Source of the DNA: Agelaius tricolor
Lineage: Eukaryota > Chordata > Aves > Passeriformes > Icteridae
Direction: 5' to 3'
Length of the DNA stretch: 64,000 bases
NCBI GenBank assembly: GCA_023055355.1
Contig: JALJCS010000007.1
Span: 1,770,001 to 1,834,000, forward strand
Shown: piece by piece, positions 33,566 to 45,244 of the stretch
Layout of the letters: each line of letters begins with the position of its first letter
Position numbering within the stretch: position 1 is the stretch's first letter
Notes under the pieces: generated by a model
What the model was told of the DNA's origin: nothing
The model's input: only the letters and a program-made list of their open reading frames with translations
Databases searched by the model: none
Program-made: the position numbers and the translations under genes

Positions 33566-34506
33566 TAAACTTCCCAGGCCTTGGTCACATTCCCAGAGAA
33601 ACCTTCTCCTCCTGGGAATCTGTGCCACATCCTCAGGCATCAGAGGGCTGGAAATGTTCTGTGGTTTCCAACCTAAACCTCCCAGTAGCTCTGTAATCCC
33701 GTTTCTCTGGATATCAGCATTATCCTTTGCTGAAGTTCTTTTTCCCTGTGGATTTTGCCTCTCCAGATGATCTAGGAGAGCAATAAGCTCCCTATTCCCA
33801 TTAAAATCCTTCCAGAGGTGAGCATGGAGAGTTCCCAGTTCACCCAGTTTGAGGCAGGGAGCTTTTGGAGCTCTGCTTCCACCTCAGAGTGGCCATTCCC
33901 AGTTTACCTCCACCCCACTCCCATCCATCCTCCTGCTTTTACCCCCAACTTTTGCATCCTCTCTGGAAAATGAGGGAAAGCATTCCCTGAGTTTGTGTCA
34001 CTGTTTAGGTCTGATCCCTAGGTTGCCCTCAAAGTCTCCTCACTTCTTCTTTCTTTGTTCTCTTCTCATTTCTATAACTGAAAACCGTTTTTGCTGCTTT
34101 TTATTTCCTTTGTGAGATCCAAACCAGATTTTTGTTACTTTGGATTTTTGCAGTTGGTGCCTCTGAACTCCAACTGAAACTTCCCATTTTATTCCATGTC
34201 AGCTCCTTAATTATTCCTAATTTTCTTTATTTGCTCTAAAAGGACCATCCCTTGTTACTTACAATCCCTTCCTTGCATCCATGGCTTAAGCAAACTTTGA
34301 ACTGCTCACTCCAGATGGCTTCAATCCCTCATTTCCTTACTTGGTCAAAATTTTCCCTTTTTAAATCAAAATTCTTAAGAGAACTGAATTAATTCCTAAT
34401 TATTTCACTGCAGGTGATTTTCTGCAATCAGATCTTCCCAAATATCATCAGCATTGACAAAATCGAGCCAATAATCACTTTTAAGGAAATCCACCCCAAA
34501 ACACTC
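33566..34506. other. Unrecognised sequence, no gene seen
   Basis: Single-copy-looking DNA leading into the tandem array. No supported exon. Confidence 0.4.
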
Positions 34507-35704
34507 CAAAGGATTATGGATTCTGCTGGAATTAATCTGAAAGCTGAATTTCCCCACAAGGACAATTCCTGTCATTCCAAGAACTCTACAGAGATCTCAA
34601 CCCATACAAAAAAAATGGGATTTATATCCCTTCCCACCTTTTTTTTTCTTGGATGACCAATCAAGGCTGGAACTCCCTTCCCTCCCAGTCTTCATCCCTC
34701 TTTGGTGCTCCTCTCTGGGAGAGACTCATCCCAATTTTGTTTGGTTCCTGGACACCCCCAGTTCTGAGTGGTGTTTATGGGGTGATCCTCAGCTGTTAGG
34801 ACACCTCTTATCCATGCCTTGGAATTTCTTGGATGCTCCAGAGGGTTGAGGAGCAGAATTATTCATCCCCAGCCAGTCTGCAGTGCTCATTCCCAGTGCT
34901 CCTGAGGGAACACCAGTCATCCCCAAGGATTATGGATTCTGCTGGGATTAATCTGAAAGCTGAATTTCCCCACAAGGACAATTCCTGTCATTCCAAGAAC
35001 TCTGCAGAGATCTCAACCCATACAAAAAAAAATAGGATTTATATCCCTTCCCACCTTTTTTTTCCTGGATACTCAATCAAGGCTGGAACTCCCTTCCCTC
35101 CCAGCCTTCATCCCATGTTTACAGTTGGAACTCTCTGGGAGAGACTCCAACACCTCATCCCAATTTTGTTTGGTTCCTGGACACCCCCAGTTCTGAGTGG
35201 TGTTTATGGGGTGATTCTCAGCTGGTTAGGACACCTCTTATCCATGCCTTGGAATTTCTTGGATGACACAGAGGCTTGGGGAGCAGAATTACCCATCCCC
35301 AGCCAGTCTGCAGTGCTCATTCCCAGTGCTCCTGAGGGAACACCAGTCATCCCCAAGGATTATGGATTCTGCTGGGATTAATCTGAAAGCTGAATTCCCC
35401 ACAAGAACAACTCTTGTCATTCCTAGAACTCTATGGAAATCTCGAACCATATTAAAAAAAATGGGATTTATATCCCTTCCCAACATTTTTTTTCTTCCTT
35501 GGATGATCAATCAAGGCTGGAACTCCCTTCCCTCCCAGCCTGTCTGATCCCTGAGTGGTGTTTATGGGGTGATCCTCAGCTGGTTAGGACACCTCTTATC
35601 CATGCCTTGGAATTTCTTGGATGCTCCAGAGGCTTGGGGAGCAGAATTATCCATCCCCAGCCAGTCTGCAGTGCCCATTCCCAGTGCTCCTGAGCGAACA
35701 CCAG
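34507..35704. repeat. Tandem repeat, about 2.9 units of 416-430 bp
   Basis: The word ggattatggattctgctgg recurs at 34511, 34927 and 35357. Each unit also has a lysine-like A run, tatcccttcccacc, a short T run, ggttaggacacctcttatcc and gctcctgag. Unit 3 lacks part of the middle. The unit shows no CR1 or LTR signature. Confidence 0.9.
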
Positions 35705-36574
35705 ACAGTTGTTATTCCATCCATCCCTTCCCTCGCCCTCCTCATTCCAACCAGGACCAGCACCACGGCTGCTGCTGCTCCAAAGTGCTCCCAGCTGTGT
35801 GAAGTGGCAGCCAACCAATTTCCTGGAACTCGTGGGGAGCTAGCCAGATGCAGGGAATATCTGTGGAAAGGCATCTTTTTGTCTTTTCTTATTTTCTGCA
35901 TTTTTTTTCCTGGAGAAGAAACCCAAAAAAACCCACTTTGATATTTGAGTTTTTAGGCCAGTGACAGAGCCAAGAGCAAATGCCAGCACGGTGACAAATG
36001 CAGTGAGAAACAAAAGGAATCAGAATGCTGACTGAAGAGTTTAATTGACTCAATTTACTCTGCAAACGCAGAGATGCTTCTCTTCCAGCTGACAAAAATT
36101 TAATCATGTTCAGAGGAGAACAACTTGAGCAGCCAACACAGCTTTGGTATTACTTACACCAGTGCTGTGCAAGAGGGAGTGGGGTCAAGAGGGACTAAAG
36201 TGGGAAAATGGGATGAGGTTTTCCCTAGGTCAGTGTTGGGATTTTGTGTCCTTTCAGCTGATCCCACAGAGATCTCCTCCAGTCTCCCTCCCTTGGCTGA
36301 GGAGAGCAGCCCTCACTCTGTTGGCAAACAGGGGTTTGTTGTCATATCCATGGGGATCCTGCCTTAAAAAACCTTTACAAACCTTAAAACCATGGGATTT
36401 CTCCATAGGTTATGGAGAGACCCAGCCACAGATGGAGCCTGGCTCCTTTTGGGGTCAGGCTTTGGGGTTAAAGGCCAAGGAGTGCTTGGCTGAAGGGCAG
36501 TGGGGTGGCTGGGACAGTGGGGACAGCACTGGAGCACGTCCGGAGGAGGGAATGGAGATGGGAAAGGGCTGGAA
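35705..36574. other. Unrecognised sequence, no gene seen
   Basis: Single-copy-looking DNA. The 35940-36120 part is AT-leaning and repeat-free, but no exon is supported. Confidence 0.4.
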
Positions 36575-36890
36575 AACAAATCCTGGGAGGAGCAGCTGAA
36601 CTGGGGGGGCTCAGCCTGGAGAAAAGGAGACTCAGGGGGGACCTCAGTGCTCTGCACAACTCCTGACAGGAGGGGCAGGGAAAAAATGAGAGGAAATGGC
36701 CTCAAATGGCACCAGGGCAGGCTCAGGTTGGAGATTGGCAAAGAAAATTTCCCTGGCAGAGTGGTCAGGCCTTGGGCTGAGCTGCCCAGGGAGGTTTGGA
36801 GTCCCTGGAATTGTCCCAGAGCAGTCTGGATGTGGCCTTGGGGACAGGGATTGGGGTGATGCTGGTGGAGCTGGGATCACCCAGTGATAA
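36575..36890 (+). mobile_element. CR1 retroposon copy, sense
   Basis: Close match to 11326-11665: gaggagcagctgaactgggg, ggacctcagtgctctgcaca and gggctgagctgcccagggag, ending at gctgggatcacccagtga. Confidence 0.85.
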
Positions 36891-36979
36891 TCAAATAAAC
36901 ACTGAAGTTCTGTTTCTGGAGAAATTTTGGATGGTTGAGCTACTATTAATATATATATCTTTACATGGTGGTTTTATTA

Positions 36980-37122
36980 TTTATTTATTTAACAACTGGG
37001 AAAGTTGGTTTTAGGAAAGGATTTTTATTTATTTCTATTTTTATTCACTTATTCATTTTATTTATTTATTTCTATTTCTTTTATTTATTTCTATTTAATT
37101 CTTCTTTATTTCTTCTTTATAG
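36980..37122. repeat. TTTA/TTTC-rich low-complexity tract
   Basis: Irregular TTTATTTA and TTTCTATTT runs. One frame gives a Phe/Tyr/Leu-rich peptide that could be mistaken for a membrane segment. Confidence 0.85.
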
Positions 37123-37978
37123 CTTCAGTCATTCTGGGATTCTGGGGGTCTGTGGCTGGTGCTCCAGAGATCTCTTCAGGCTGAGACTTCCTAGACTGAA
37201 TTCCTGCTCCCAGAGCCTGAACAATGCAGGAAAGGCCTGGCTTTGCCTGGAACAGGAGGGCAGGGAGAGCTGAGCAATACCCTTAAAAGGATATTTCTGC
37301 ACTCCTGAGCAGATCCATCCCAAATAGCTGGAGACAGGACACCATGACATCAACGGCCAGGAGTGGAGCAAACTCCAGGCACGGGGAACTTGTGTGGGTT
37401 CCTGCTCCTGCCTCTGCAAGGAGCTCTGGGGGATCTTTAATGACCAGATGTGGTCAGGCCCTCAATTTTCTGTCCTGTCTGGGCAGTTTGCAGCTCGGGC
37501 TGGATTGCAGGCGTGCTGTGCTGGGGGGATTGGGTTTCTCCTGACTCACAGCAAAGGCTCCTGCCTGGATGCCGGACAAGAACCCAGCAGCACCTGGGTT
37601 TTCCTTGGCAAGCAACCACACCAAGTGGGAGGCTGAAAAAGAACAATTCCCACCATCTGAGGGTGGAAAATCAACCCTGACTGTGCCCTCCAATGCCTTG
37701 AATGCTCTGATGAGGAGTAAAACCCTAAAGAAAAATAATGCCCCTAAAGAGCACTTCCTGCTCATAGGGGACAGTGGGGTGAGGAGCAGTGAGGCCAACT
37801 CAGCCTCCTGCAGGGACAGCAGTGACATTTTCCTGCCTGGATGTTCCTCCCAGGAGCATGTGGGTCTAAATATTCCCCTGGAGCAGCTGGGAAGAGGCAG
37901 GATGGGGCTGGAAATGTGGCACAGGGAAATGTGGCACAGCCACACCTGAGCTTTGCTGGGTTGGGACAAACAGGGACA
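37123..37978. other. Unrecognised sequence, no gene seen
   Basis: Single-copy-looking DNA with a 182-codon minus-strand frame (37454-38002) that overlaps open frames on the + strand and enters the LTR. Not called as a gene. Confidence 0.4.
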
Positions 37979-38500
37979 TGTGGTATTTTCTGGGTCCCCC
38001 ATTAGAGGGGAGAAAATGATAAATTTGACTCCATGCTCTTAGAAGGAAAATTTATTATTATATTATAGTCTATTATATAATATTTATTCAATTTTATTAT
38101 ATAATATGAAATCAATTATATTATTTTTAATATTATATTATATTATATTATATTATATTATATTATATTATATTATTTGTATGATATGGTATGATATATT
38201 ATGCTATACTAAAACTATACTAAAGGATACAGACTGAAGGCTAAAAGATAATAAAGAAAAACTCGTGACTCTCTCCAGAGTCCCAACACAGCTGGGCTGT
38301 GATTGGTCATTAAGTTAAAACAATTCACATGAAACCAATGAAACAATCACCAGCTGATAAACAATGTCCAAAGCACATTCCAGAGCAGCAAAACACAGGA
38401 GAAGCAAATCAGATAATTATTGTTTTCCTTTTTCTCTGAGGCTTCTCAGCTTCCCAGGAGAAGAAATCCTGGCAAGGGGATTTTTCCAGAAAATGTGACA
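37979..38500 (-). mobile_element. LTR-B copy 3 (solo LTR), antisense
   Basis: 522 bases, reading TGTGGTATTTTC on the + strand at the left and ending aaaatgtgaca. It shares gtgattggtcattaa, cacatgaaacca and cttcccaggagaagaaatcc with the other copies. Flanks gggaca (37973-37978) and gtgaca (38501-38506) agree at five of six bases, compatible with a decayed 6-bp target duplication. An AT satellite fills 38050-38180. Confidence 0.85.
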
Positions 38501-38884
38501 GTGACAGGGACAGGAGTGAGCAGCCCCCTCTGGGGCATCAGGATCCCTCACAAAGCCTTGGAATTCCCAGGATTTACATCTGCTGTTGTCTTTGTCTTAA
38601 GGGCTTGTCCCAGGGCCTGGGGAATAATCAGGGGAGCAGAGGGTTGGAAATGCATCCACCTCAAAACACATCCAGGGAAATTCCTGCTGGCTCTGCCTGC
38701 TCTGGCCTCATTCCCAGGGGATGTTTTGTCCCTTTTGCTGGGTGGGATCCAAAGCTTGGCACACCTGGAGTGGACAGACCCAGGTCCTCCCAAAGCTGGA
38801 TGTGGTTAAACTCAGAATTAATTATGTGGAGTTTAGGACAGGTAAACGTGGCTGGGAACGTGGCTTTAATCATGGCACAGCAAC

Positions 38885-39203
38885 AAATGGAATCATGGAA
38901 GGGATTTAAAGTTCATCCCATCCCACCCCTGCCATGGCAGGGACACCTTCCACTGTCCCCAGTGTCCAGCCTGGCCTTGGGCACTGCCAGGGATGCAGGG
39001 GCAGCCCCAGCTGCTCTGGGAATCCCATCCCAGCCCCTGCCCACCCTGCCAGGGAACAATTCCTCATTCCCAAGATCCCATCAAATCCTACTTGGGAGCC
39101 ATTCCCTGTGTGCTGTCCCTGCAGGCCTTGTCCCCAGTCCCTCTGCAGCTCTCCTGGAGCCCCTTCAGGCCCTGGAGTTTCTCCTCTCCAGCTGAGCACC
39201 CCC
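38885..39203 (-). mobile_element. CR1 retroposon copy, antisense
   Basis: Antisense: ccacccctgccatggcaggg, ggcactgccagggatgcagg, catcccagcccctgcccacc and ttccctgtgtgctgtccctg. It lacks the ggctgctccagcc piece by a small deletion. Confidence 0.85.
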
Positions 39204-39591
39204 AATAAAATTTCAAATCCAAATTACCAAACAACAACAAATTCTCATCCAGCCAGGCAGAAAATGCCCTTTAAGTCTCAGAATCCACCACCCCAGTGCA
39301 GAGCAAACAGCTCTGGTGTCAAACACAGCTCTGAGCACCGAGAGGTTTCACTTCCCACCCCTGAGTGATCATGGAAAAAGGACCCAGTGCTCACTTCCAA
39401 TAAATGAGAGCCACATTTGTGAGAGCAGAGCCCTCCTGAGCTCTCAGGGCACTGGGGCTGTTGGCCAGGGACTATTTTTGACGTGCAGCTGCTGCCCAGA
39501 AACATCTGAGGGTTTCTTTTCTCTGGGCTGGGTCAGGAAACAGCCTCAGCTTTCGGTTCTTGTCAGAGGTGAGCAGGGAGGGGAGGCTGCA
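39204..39591. other. Unrecognised sequence, no gene seen
   Basis: Short single-copy-looking interval before the minisatellite. Confidence 0.4.
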
Positions 39592-40003
39592 GGACCCCAA
39601 AACACCAAATCCAGCCTGCAGGATCCCTGACTGACCCCAAATCCAGCCTGCAGGATCCCTGAATGACCCCAAATCCAGCCTGCAGGATCCCTGAATGACT
39701 CCAAATCCAGCCTGCAGGATCCCTCAGTGACCCCAAAACCAGCCTGCAGGATCCCTTAATGACCCCAAATCCAGCCTGCAGGATCCCTGAGTGACCCCAA
39801 ATCCAGCCTGCAGGATCCCTGAATGACTCCAAATCCAGCCTGCAGGATCCCTCAGTGACTCCAAATCCAGCCTGCAGGATCCCTTAATGACCCCAAATCC
39901 AGCCTGCAGGATCCCTGAGTGACCCCAAATCCAGCCTGCAGGATCCCAAAACACCAAATCCAGCCTGCAGGATCCCTCAGTGACTCCAAATCCAGCCTGG
40001 CAG
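39592..40003. repeat. 32-bp minisatellite, about 13 units
   Basis: The word ccagcctgcaggatccc recurs at 32-base intervals (first two at about 39611 and 39643). One shortened unit near 39940 repeats the start-of-array version (aaaacaccaaatccagcc). A 2-3 base variation (gaatgac, gagtgac, cagtgac, ttaatga) marks unit types. Minus-strand frames repeat Asp-Pro-Ala-Gly-Trp. Confidence 0.95.
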
Positions 40004-40139
40004 GAAATTGAGGCGCACAGAAAGGTAAAGGGGGTTGGTTCCAAACTCTCATTGCAGATACTGGGTTTGATATCAAAAATAAAAATGGCTAATTAAAAAA
40101 AAAAAAAACAAACCCAAAAAAGCCACACATATCAGGGTG

Positions 40140-40332
40140 ATGTCATGGAATTGTTTGGGACCTTAAAACTCATCCAGTCCCCCAGGGACATCTCCCAGTT
40201 TGCTCCAAGCCCTGTCCAAACTGCTCTGGACACTTCCAGGGATGACTTCCACATTTTCCCAGTGTCAGGACCTCACCACCCTCACAGGGAGGAATTCCTC
40301 CCTAATATCCAACCCCTAATCTGCTGGGAAAC
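40140..40332 (-). mobile_element. CR1 3' end, antisense, diverged
   Basis: Antisense tail: ggaattgtttgggaccttaa, ctcatccagtcccccaggga, aaactgctctggacacttcc and cctccctaatatccaacccc. More diverged than most copies here. Confidence 0.7.
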
Positions 40333-41350
40333 AGAAAGGCAGAAATAGGAAAATTAAATGAAGGCCTGACAGCACCCAGGATGGGTTAGGCCAGTGCCCA
40401 AAGCTTGGAGATGCATTTCATACAGAACACAAGAGAAAAAACAAAATCCAATATTCTGCAGGAATATTTTCCTTGGCAGCCCAGTTCCATCTCTGGGCAG
40501 GTGATATGTTAAAAATCCACATGCCAGCCATAAAAACCAAGGAGATTTCAACAAGTTTTAGAGCTTTCTCCTCCAAATCCTGGCAGCAGCTGCAAAACTG
40601 CAGCAATAAAAGTGTTTTCCTCTCCTCCCCCCCGTGAGAATAGCACAGTTCAAGCCTTGCTCTGCTCGGTGTCTGGGGGGTTTTTTTGAGGTTTGGGGTT
40701 TTGTGCATTTGGGTTTTTTTGCCCAAACCTCCGCTGAGAGGAGCTGCAGCAATCTCCTTTGGCTGCCACCAGCTGTGGCTCTGCTGTGGAGAGAGAAAAG
40801 GTGACAAAAAAGGTGAGAGGGGCCTTTCATGGGAGGCGTTCTTAGGCTGGAGCTGAGAAAATTTCAGAGAGGAGCCACAATCAATGAGCTCACCCTGCTG
40901 AACCTGGCCTTGGGGACACCCCAGACCTTCCTGGCTGCTCATTCCCTGCTTTCTCCTCCTCAAGGTGGGGACCTTGGCTTTGGGCAGGGAAGCATCAGCA
41001 GAACTGGTTTTTGTCACTTTGAGGAGCTGTGTGTCACCTCCACTCGCTGCTGGGGCTGTGACACCTCCAAGGACACCTGGGGAGGGATCCAGGGGACACA
41101 TTCCAGGGACAGCTCAGCCTGAGCGAGGTCTGGGCTGGGTTTGTGTGCCTGGATCTGCCCCTCGTGCCCCTGGGAGTGTCTGGGCACCGTTTGTGAGCAC
41201 AAAACCAGCAATAAAAGCAGAGTTCAGAGCTTTCCCTCTGGTTTTCCTATCAAACAGCTCCAAGGAACCAGGCATGGCACTTGGGAAGCCTTCACCTGGA
41301 AAGATTCACCTGGAAAGAAAGATCCAATGTTTGTGTGCCACCACCCTCAC
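40333..41350. other. Unrecognised sequence, no gene seen
   Basis: About 1 kb of single-copy-looking DNA. A 227-codon minus-strand frame (40418-41101) is Lys/Gln/Ser-rich in part but has no recognised domain and no splice or promoter support. Confidence 0.4.
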
Positions 41351-41836
41351 TGCCACATTTTCTGAAACATCCCTTCGCCAGGATTTCTCCTCCTGGGAAG
41401 ATGAGAAGCCTCAGAGAAAAACCAATATTTTCTCATTTGCTTCTCCCTGTTTGGCTGCTTTGGAATGTGGCTGGAGATTATTGATCCAACTGGTCATTGT
41501 TTGATTGGTTTCATGTGAATTGTTTTTAATTAATGACCAATCACAGCCAGCTGTGCTGGACTCTGAGGAGTCACTCATGAGTTTTTCATGATCATTCTTG
41601 TTAAGCCTTCTGTCTGTATCCTTTCTCAATATAATATAATATAATATAATATAATATAATATAATATAATATAATATAATATAATATAATATAATATAAT
41701 ATAATATAATATAATATAATATAATATAATATAATATAATATAATATAATATAATATAATATAATTCTGCCTTCTGAGAACATGGAGCCAGATTCTCATC
41801 TCTCACCTCATCCTGGGGACCCCTGCAAATACCACA
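41351..41836 (+). mobile_element. LTR-B copy 4 (solo LTR), sense
   Basis: 486 bases. It starts TGCCACATTTTCTG, ends AAATACCACA and carries the shared gatgagaagcctcagagaaa, catgtgaattg and ttctgtctgtatcctttct blocks. Its 3' part is a nearly pure pentanucleotide array. Flanks cctcac and caccac match at four of six bases only. Confidence 0.85.
41627..41765. repeat. Pure ATAAT pentanucleotide array
   Basis: About 28 uninterrupted units inside LTR-B copy 4. Its purity implies recent expansion and a likely length polymorphism. Confidence 0.95.
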
Positions 41837-41864
41837 CACCACATTTTAGGATATTTGTGTTTAC

Positions 41865-42035
41865 AAACTTCCAGGTTTCTCAGATCCCTGTCCAGCCTGG
41901 CCTTGGAGACTTCCAAGGATGGGGAATCCACAGCCAGGGCCTCAAAATCCACCCAGCAAGGAATGTTTTCCCAATATCCCATCCAACCCTGCCCTCCTGC
42001 ACCTTCAGGCCGTTCCTGAAGGGGAATGTGAGGTT
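41865..42035 (-). mobile_element. CR1 3' region, antisense, diverged
   Basis: Antisense: ccctgtccagcctggccttg, ttccaaggatggggaatcca, ttttcccaatatcccatcca and caggccgttcctgaa. Confidence 0.7.
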
Positions 42036-42781
42036 TTCCCCAATGAATTTTTGCTGCCATGATGAAAATCTTCATTTACATTCACCTGGTGTCATTGTTT
42101 CCACAGTTTTCCAACACCTGCTGCTCCTGGGGAAGATCTCAACACCTTCTGTTGTTGGAACCCTGGCTGCTGGGAATTCCGGGCTTTCTGTGCTGCCAGG
42201 CACTGACCCCAAGAGAACACTGCACTGACCTGAGGGCCTGGAGAAGCTTCCAAAATTCAAGAATAAAACTGAGATTAAAGGTGTGGAGTTTGGATAGAAG
42301 TGTGTGATATCACAGGGTGGGAAACTCAGAGTTTAAGGGTTTAGAATACAGGAATAGAGAGAAAGCAAGATGGAGGGTTTGGGGTGGAGGCTGCTCCTTC
42401 TTCTTCACCTTCTCCTCCATGGGTTTGGGTGGTTTTGTGTCATTGGATAAAAAAGTCCCCATTGGGGGCACGGGTGGTTGGGTATTGGGTTAAAAGTGAA
42501 AATAATTGAGGTGTCATTTGTTAATTGGACAGTTTATCCTTCAAAGGCCTTGGAGAGAGAGACAGGGCTCCATTTTTAGTTTGTTGGAGTGAAGTGCTGC
42601 AGAACTCAGGGTCTGTGAGACTGTGACAGAGATAAGAACTGATAAACATCTGAGTGCCAACAAGAAATACCCTCTCACACATTTAATCCTGACCTTGGCA
42701 AACAAAAACAGCCAAGAATCCACATTCTGTTCTGCCCTAGGAATGGTCCCTGCTGTACCTGACCTCGTGCCCATGGGCTCA
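42036..42781. other. Unrecognised sequence, no gene seen
   Basis: Single-copy-looking DNA with no supported exon. Confidence 0.4.
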
Positions 42782-42855
42782 GAGTTCCTGGAATCATGGA
42801 ATGGTTGGGGTTGGGATGGGTTTTAAAGCTCATCCCGTTCCACCCCCTCCCATGG
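42782..42855 (-). mobile_element. CR1 tail, antisense, left of AT-rich insertion
   Basis: gaatcatggaatggttgggg through ccccctcccatgg. The CR1 stops at its internal CCATGG and resumes at 43621. Confidence 0.8.
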
Positions 42856-43620
42856 TGTGAGAATCAGAAAAACAAAAACTTCTACTGACACTGAAAAGTT
42901 TGATCTATAACCTGAAATTAATGTAAATTAATCAATTAAATTAGTTAAATTAAATTACATTTAAATTAAATTAATGTAGAATTACATTAATAATAATGTA
43001 AAATAATGTGAAATTAAATTAATGTAAAATGCAACACACAAACATTAAGAAGAAAAACATAAATGTATATTTCTAAAGTTATAAATAAAAATATACCTTA
43101 AGTGAGAAACTATAATAAATAAGATTGTAATAAAGTTTATAATATAAAAGTGTAATTATATAAACTAAGAGTTTAAAGTTGTAATAGAAACAGATGTGTA
43201 CCTATAAGTTACAAGCCCGTTAAATAAAAGTATCCACAGTACAACAGAAGGAAGTAAAAGTAACAAGTTAAAAAAATAAGATAAATTTTATAACAACTAT
43301 CTATTAATTGAAAGAAATTATGTATTACCTTATAACAAAACAACTTGTGACCACTGTTGAGCTATAACCACAGACTTATTCCTCTAAAATCTTAGTCTTT
43401 AAGATTAATAATAAATCATTCTTAATTTAAGATATAAAATAAATAAATCATAAATCATATAAATAAATAAATATTCAATAAATAAATAATTTCTTTTTGA
43501 ATAAAGATTAAATTATTTAATAAATTAATAAAATAATTAATAACTTATCAATAAATAAATCAATAAATCATTCTTAAATTAAAAATAATCCCTAAAAATT
43601 GTCCAACAATGACAGTGCTA
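42856..43620. mobile_element. 765-bp AT-rich insertion in a CR1, LTR-like
   Basis: The 6 bases CCATGG occur on both sides (42850-42855 and 43621-43626), whereas intact CR1 copies have the word once. That marks a 6-bp target duplication. The insert begins TGTGAGAATCAG as an LTR would, but its last bases are CTA rather than CA, perhaps by mutation. It is extremely AT-rich and non-coding. A class II (ERVK-type) solo LTR is the best guess. Confidence 0.65.
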
Positions 43621-43738
43621 CCATGGGACACCTTCCACTGTCCCAGGCTGCTCAGAGCCTGGCCCTAAACCCTTCCAGGGCTGTGGATCCTCCCTCAGGC
43701 TCAGCAGGAAGGGAATGCTGGAATTCCCACCCTGGCAC
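43621..43738 (-). mobile_element. CR1 remainder, antisense, right of insertion
   Basis: ccatgggacaccttccactg and tcccaggctgctcagagcct continue the CR1 interrupted at 42855. LTR-B copy 5 follows at once. Confidence 0.8.
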
Positions 43739-44138
43739 TGGGATGTTTTATGAAAAATACCTTCTGCCAGGATTTTTCTCCTGAGAAGCCTCAAAAAAGA
43801 AGTGTAAACAGCAATTATCTGCATCTTAGATTATCTTAGAATGTAGTTTGAAGGTTGCTTACCAACAGGTGCATCTTTAATTAGTTCCATGTGGATTGTT
43901 TTTACTTGATGACCAATCATGGTCCAGCTGTGTCAGACTCTCGGGTCAGATTTTATTATTGATTCCTTTCTTTTCTAACCTTCTGATGAAATCCTTTCTT
44001 CTATTCTGTAGTGTAGTTTTAGTATATCATTTCCTTTTAATATAATATATATTGTCAAATAATAAATCAGCCTTCTAAAACATAAAGTCGAGATTTTCAT
44101 CTCTTCCCTCGTCCTGGGGACCCTCAAACCCCAGCACA
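43739..44138 (+). mobile_element. LTR-B copy 5 (solo LTR), sense, diverged
   Basis: Retains ccaggatttttctcctgaga, gatgaccaatcatggtccag, a short TATAAT stretch, aataaatcagccttctaaaa and ccctcgtcctggggaccct. The start is altered (TGGGATGTTTTATG), and the AT stretch has not expanded. The most diverged of the five copies. Confidence 0.75.
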
Positions 44139-45244
44139 GCCCTGAGGTCTGGATCAAAGCAGAGCTGAGCTCTCTGGCCATGCTGAGGCAAAAGAGGAGA
44201 AGCTCAGTCCCTGGGGAGCTCAGCCCTGCTCCTGCTGCTCGTGTTCAGCTACTAAAACCACTTTTGTTTTGTCTAACTCCACTTCTCTCCCTGTCTTTAT
44301 GGAAAGGAAATCCAGATCTGGGAATCTGGGACAGAACCCAGAAAATTTGTCTGCTTTCAAAGCCCTCCTGTGAAGCTCACTGAGGTAATGACTGCATTTC
44401 TGTCAAAGCCAGCTGGGTTCTTTTTCTTTTCCCTTTTTTTCTTTTTTTTTTTTTTTTTTTGGCTTCTCTGATTTTTTCCAGCCTGACAAGAAGCCGGTGG
44501 CTGAAGGAAGCAAAAGGATATAATTTATTCTCTCTGGGCTCCCCTGCTCCTGACAGAGGCAAATTTTCCTGCTAATCCTCTGTGTCTGGATATTTTATTC
44601 CTTTCAACTGAAACCCTTGAACCCTTGAAATCCTCGTTTCCCTTTGCTGGTGATGTCACCTGCCCAGCTCCAGCTCATGAGTCACATCCAGCATCCATGC
44701 CAAGAGCTTCAGCCTCCCAACACTTCCCTAAATGCCTGATGGAGTGGGAATATCATGGATCCACTGGATAAAACCCCTTGGAACACACAGGAATCTCTAA
44801 TCACCTCTTAATTAGAACAGCAGGATTTGTTAGAAAGATGGAGGGAAGGTTTTGGGATGCTTAAAAATGATTTTTTTCCCATGAATATTTCCCCCTGTCC
44901 CATGGGCATGAGGATATTGCTGGAAAGCATCAGCTCCCCCCCCCACCTTCCAAAAATGAGGATTTGGGCATGGTGGAACCGGTGATGTCACCATGGAAAG
45001 CTGAAATGTTATGTTTGAAAACCTGGAAAAGGAGGTAGGGAAGGAAATGGAAAAAAATGAAGCAGCAAATCCGACAGCTGGAGAGCCCAGAGGAGCAGGA
45101 GAGATGACTCAGCTTCCATTCCCAGGCCAGCAGCTCCATTTGGGACAGCAGCAGCTTCTCATTTCTCCTCCCTCAGTTTCTTGGCCAGGCTCTGGACTCC
45201 TCTCAGAAATGTGGCCTCTGTCTGGGGCTGGAGCAGCCAGGGAG
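44139..45244. other. Unrecognised sequence with poly-T tract
   Basis: Contains the candidate exon at 44307-44384 and a pyrimidine stretch ending in 19 T at about 44442-44460. Otherwise no repeat or gene seen. Confidence 0.4.
44307..44384 (+). other. Candidate exon, 78 bases, unidentified
   Basis: A pyrimidine-rich stretch (ctaactccacttctctccct) leads to an acceptor tggaaag, and ACTGAG followed by gtaatg gives a donor. The first frame is open for exactly 26 codons with phase 0 at both ends, starting EIQIWESG and ending PPVKLTE. The other two frames contain stops. The acceptor has purines just before the AG, which weakens it. No family recognised. Confidence 0.2.

Noticed and set aside
42856..43620. 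AT-rich block as a possible mitochondrial insertion
   Set aside because: No mitochondrial gene or tRNA signature, and duplicated CCATGG flanks indicate a transposition-type event.
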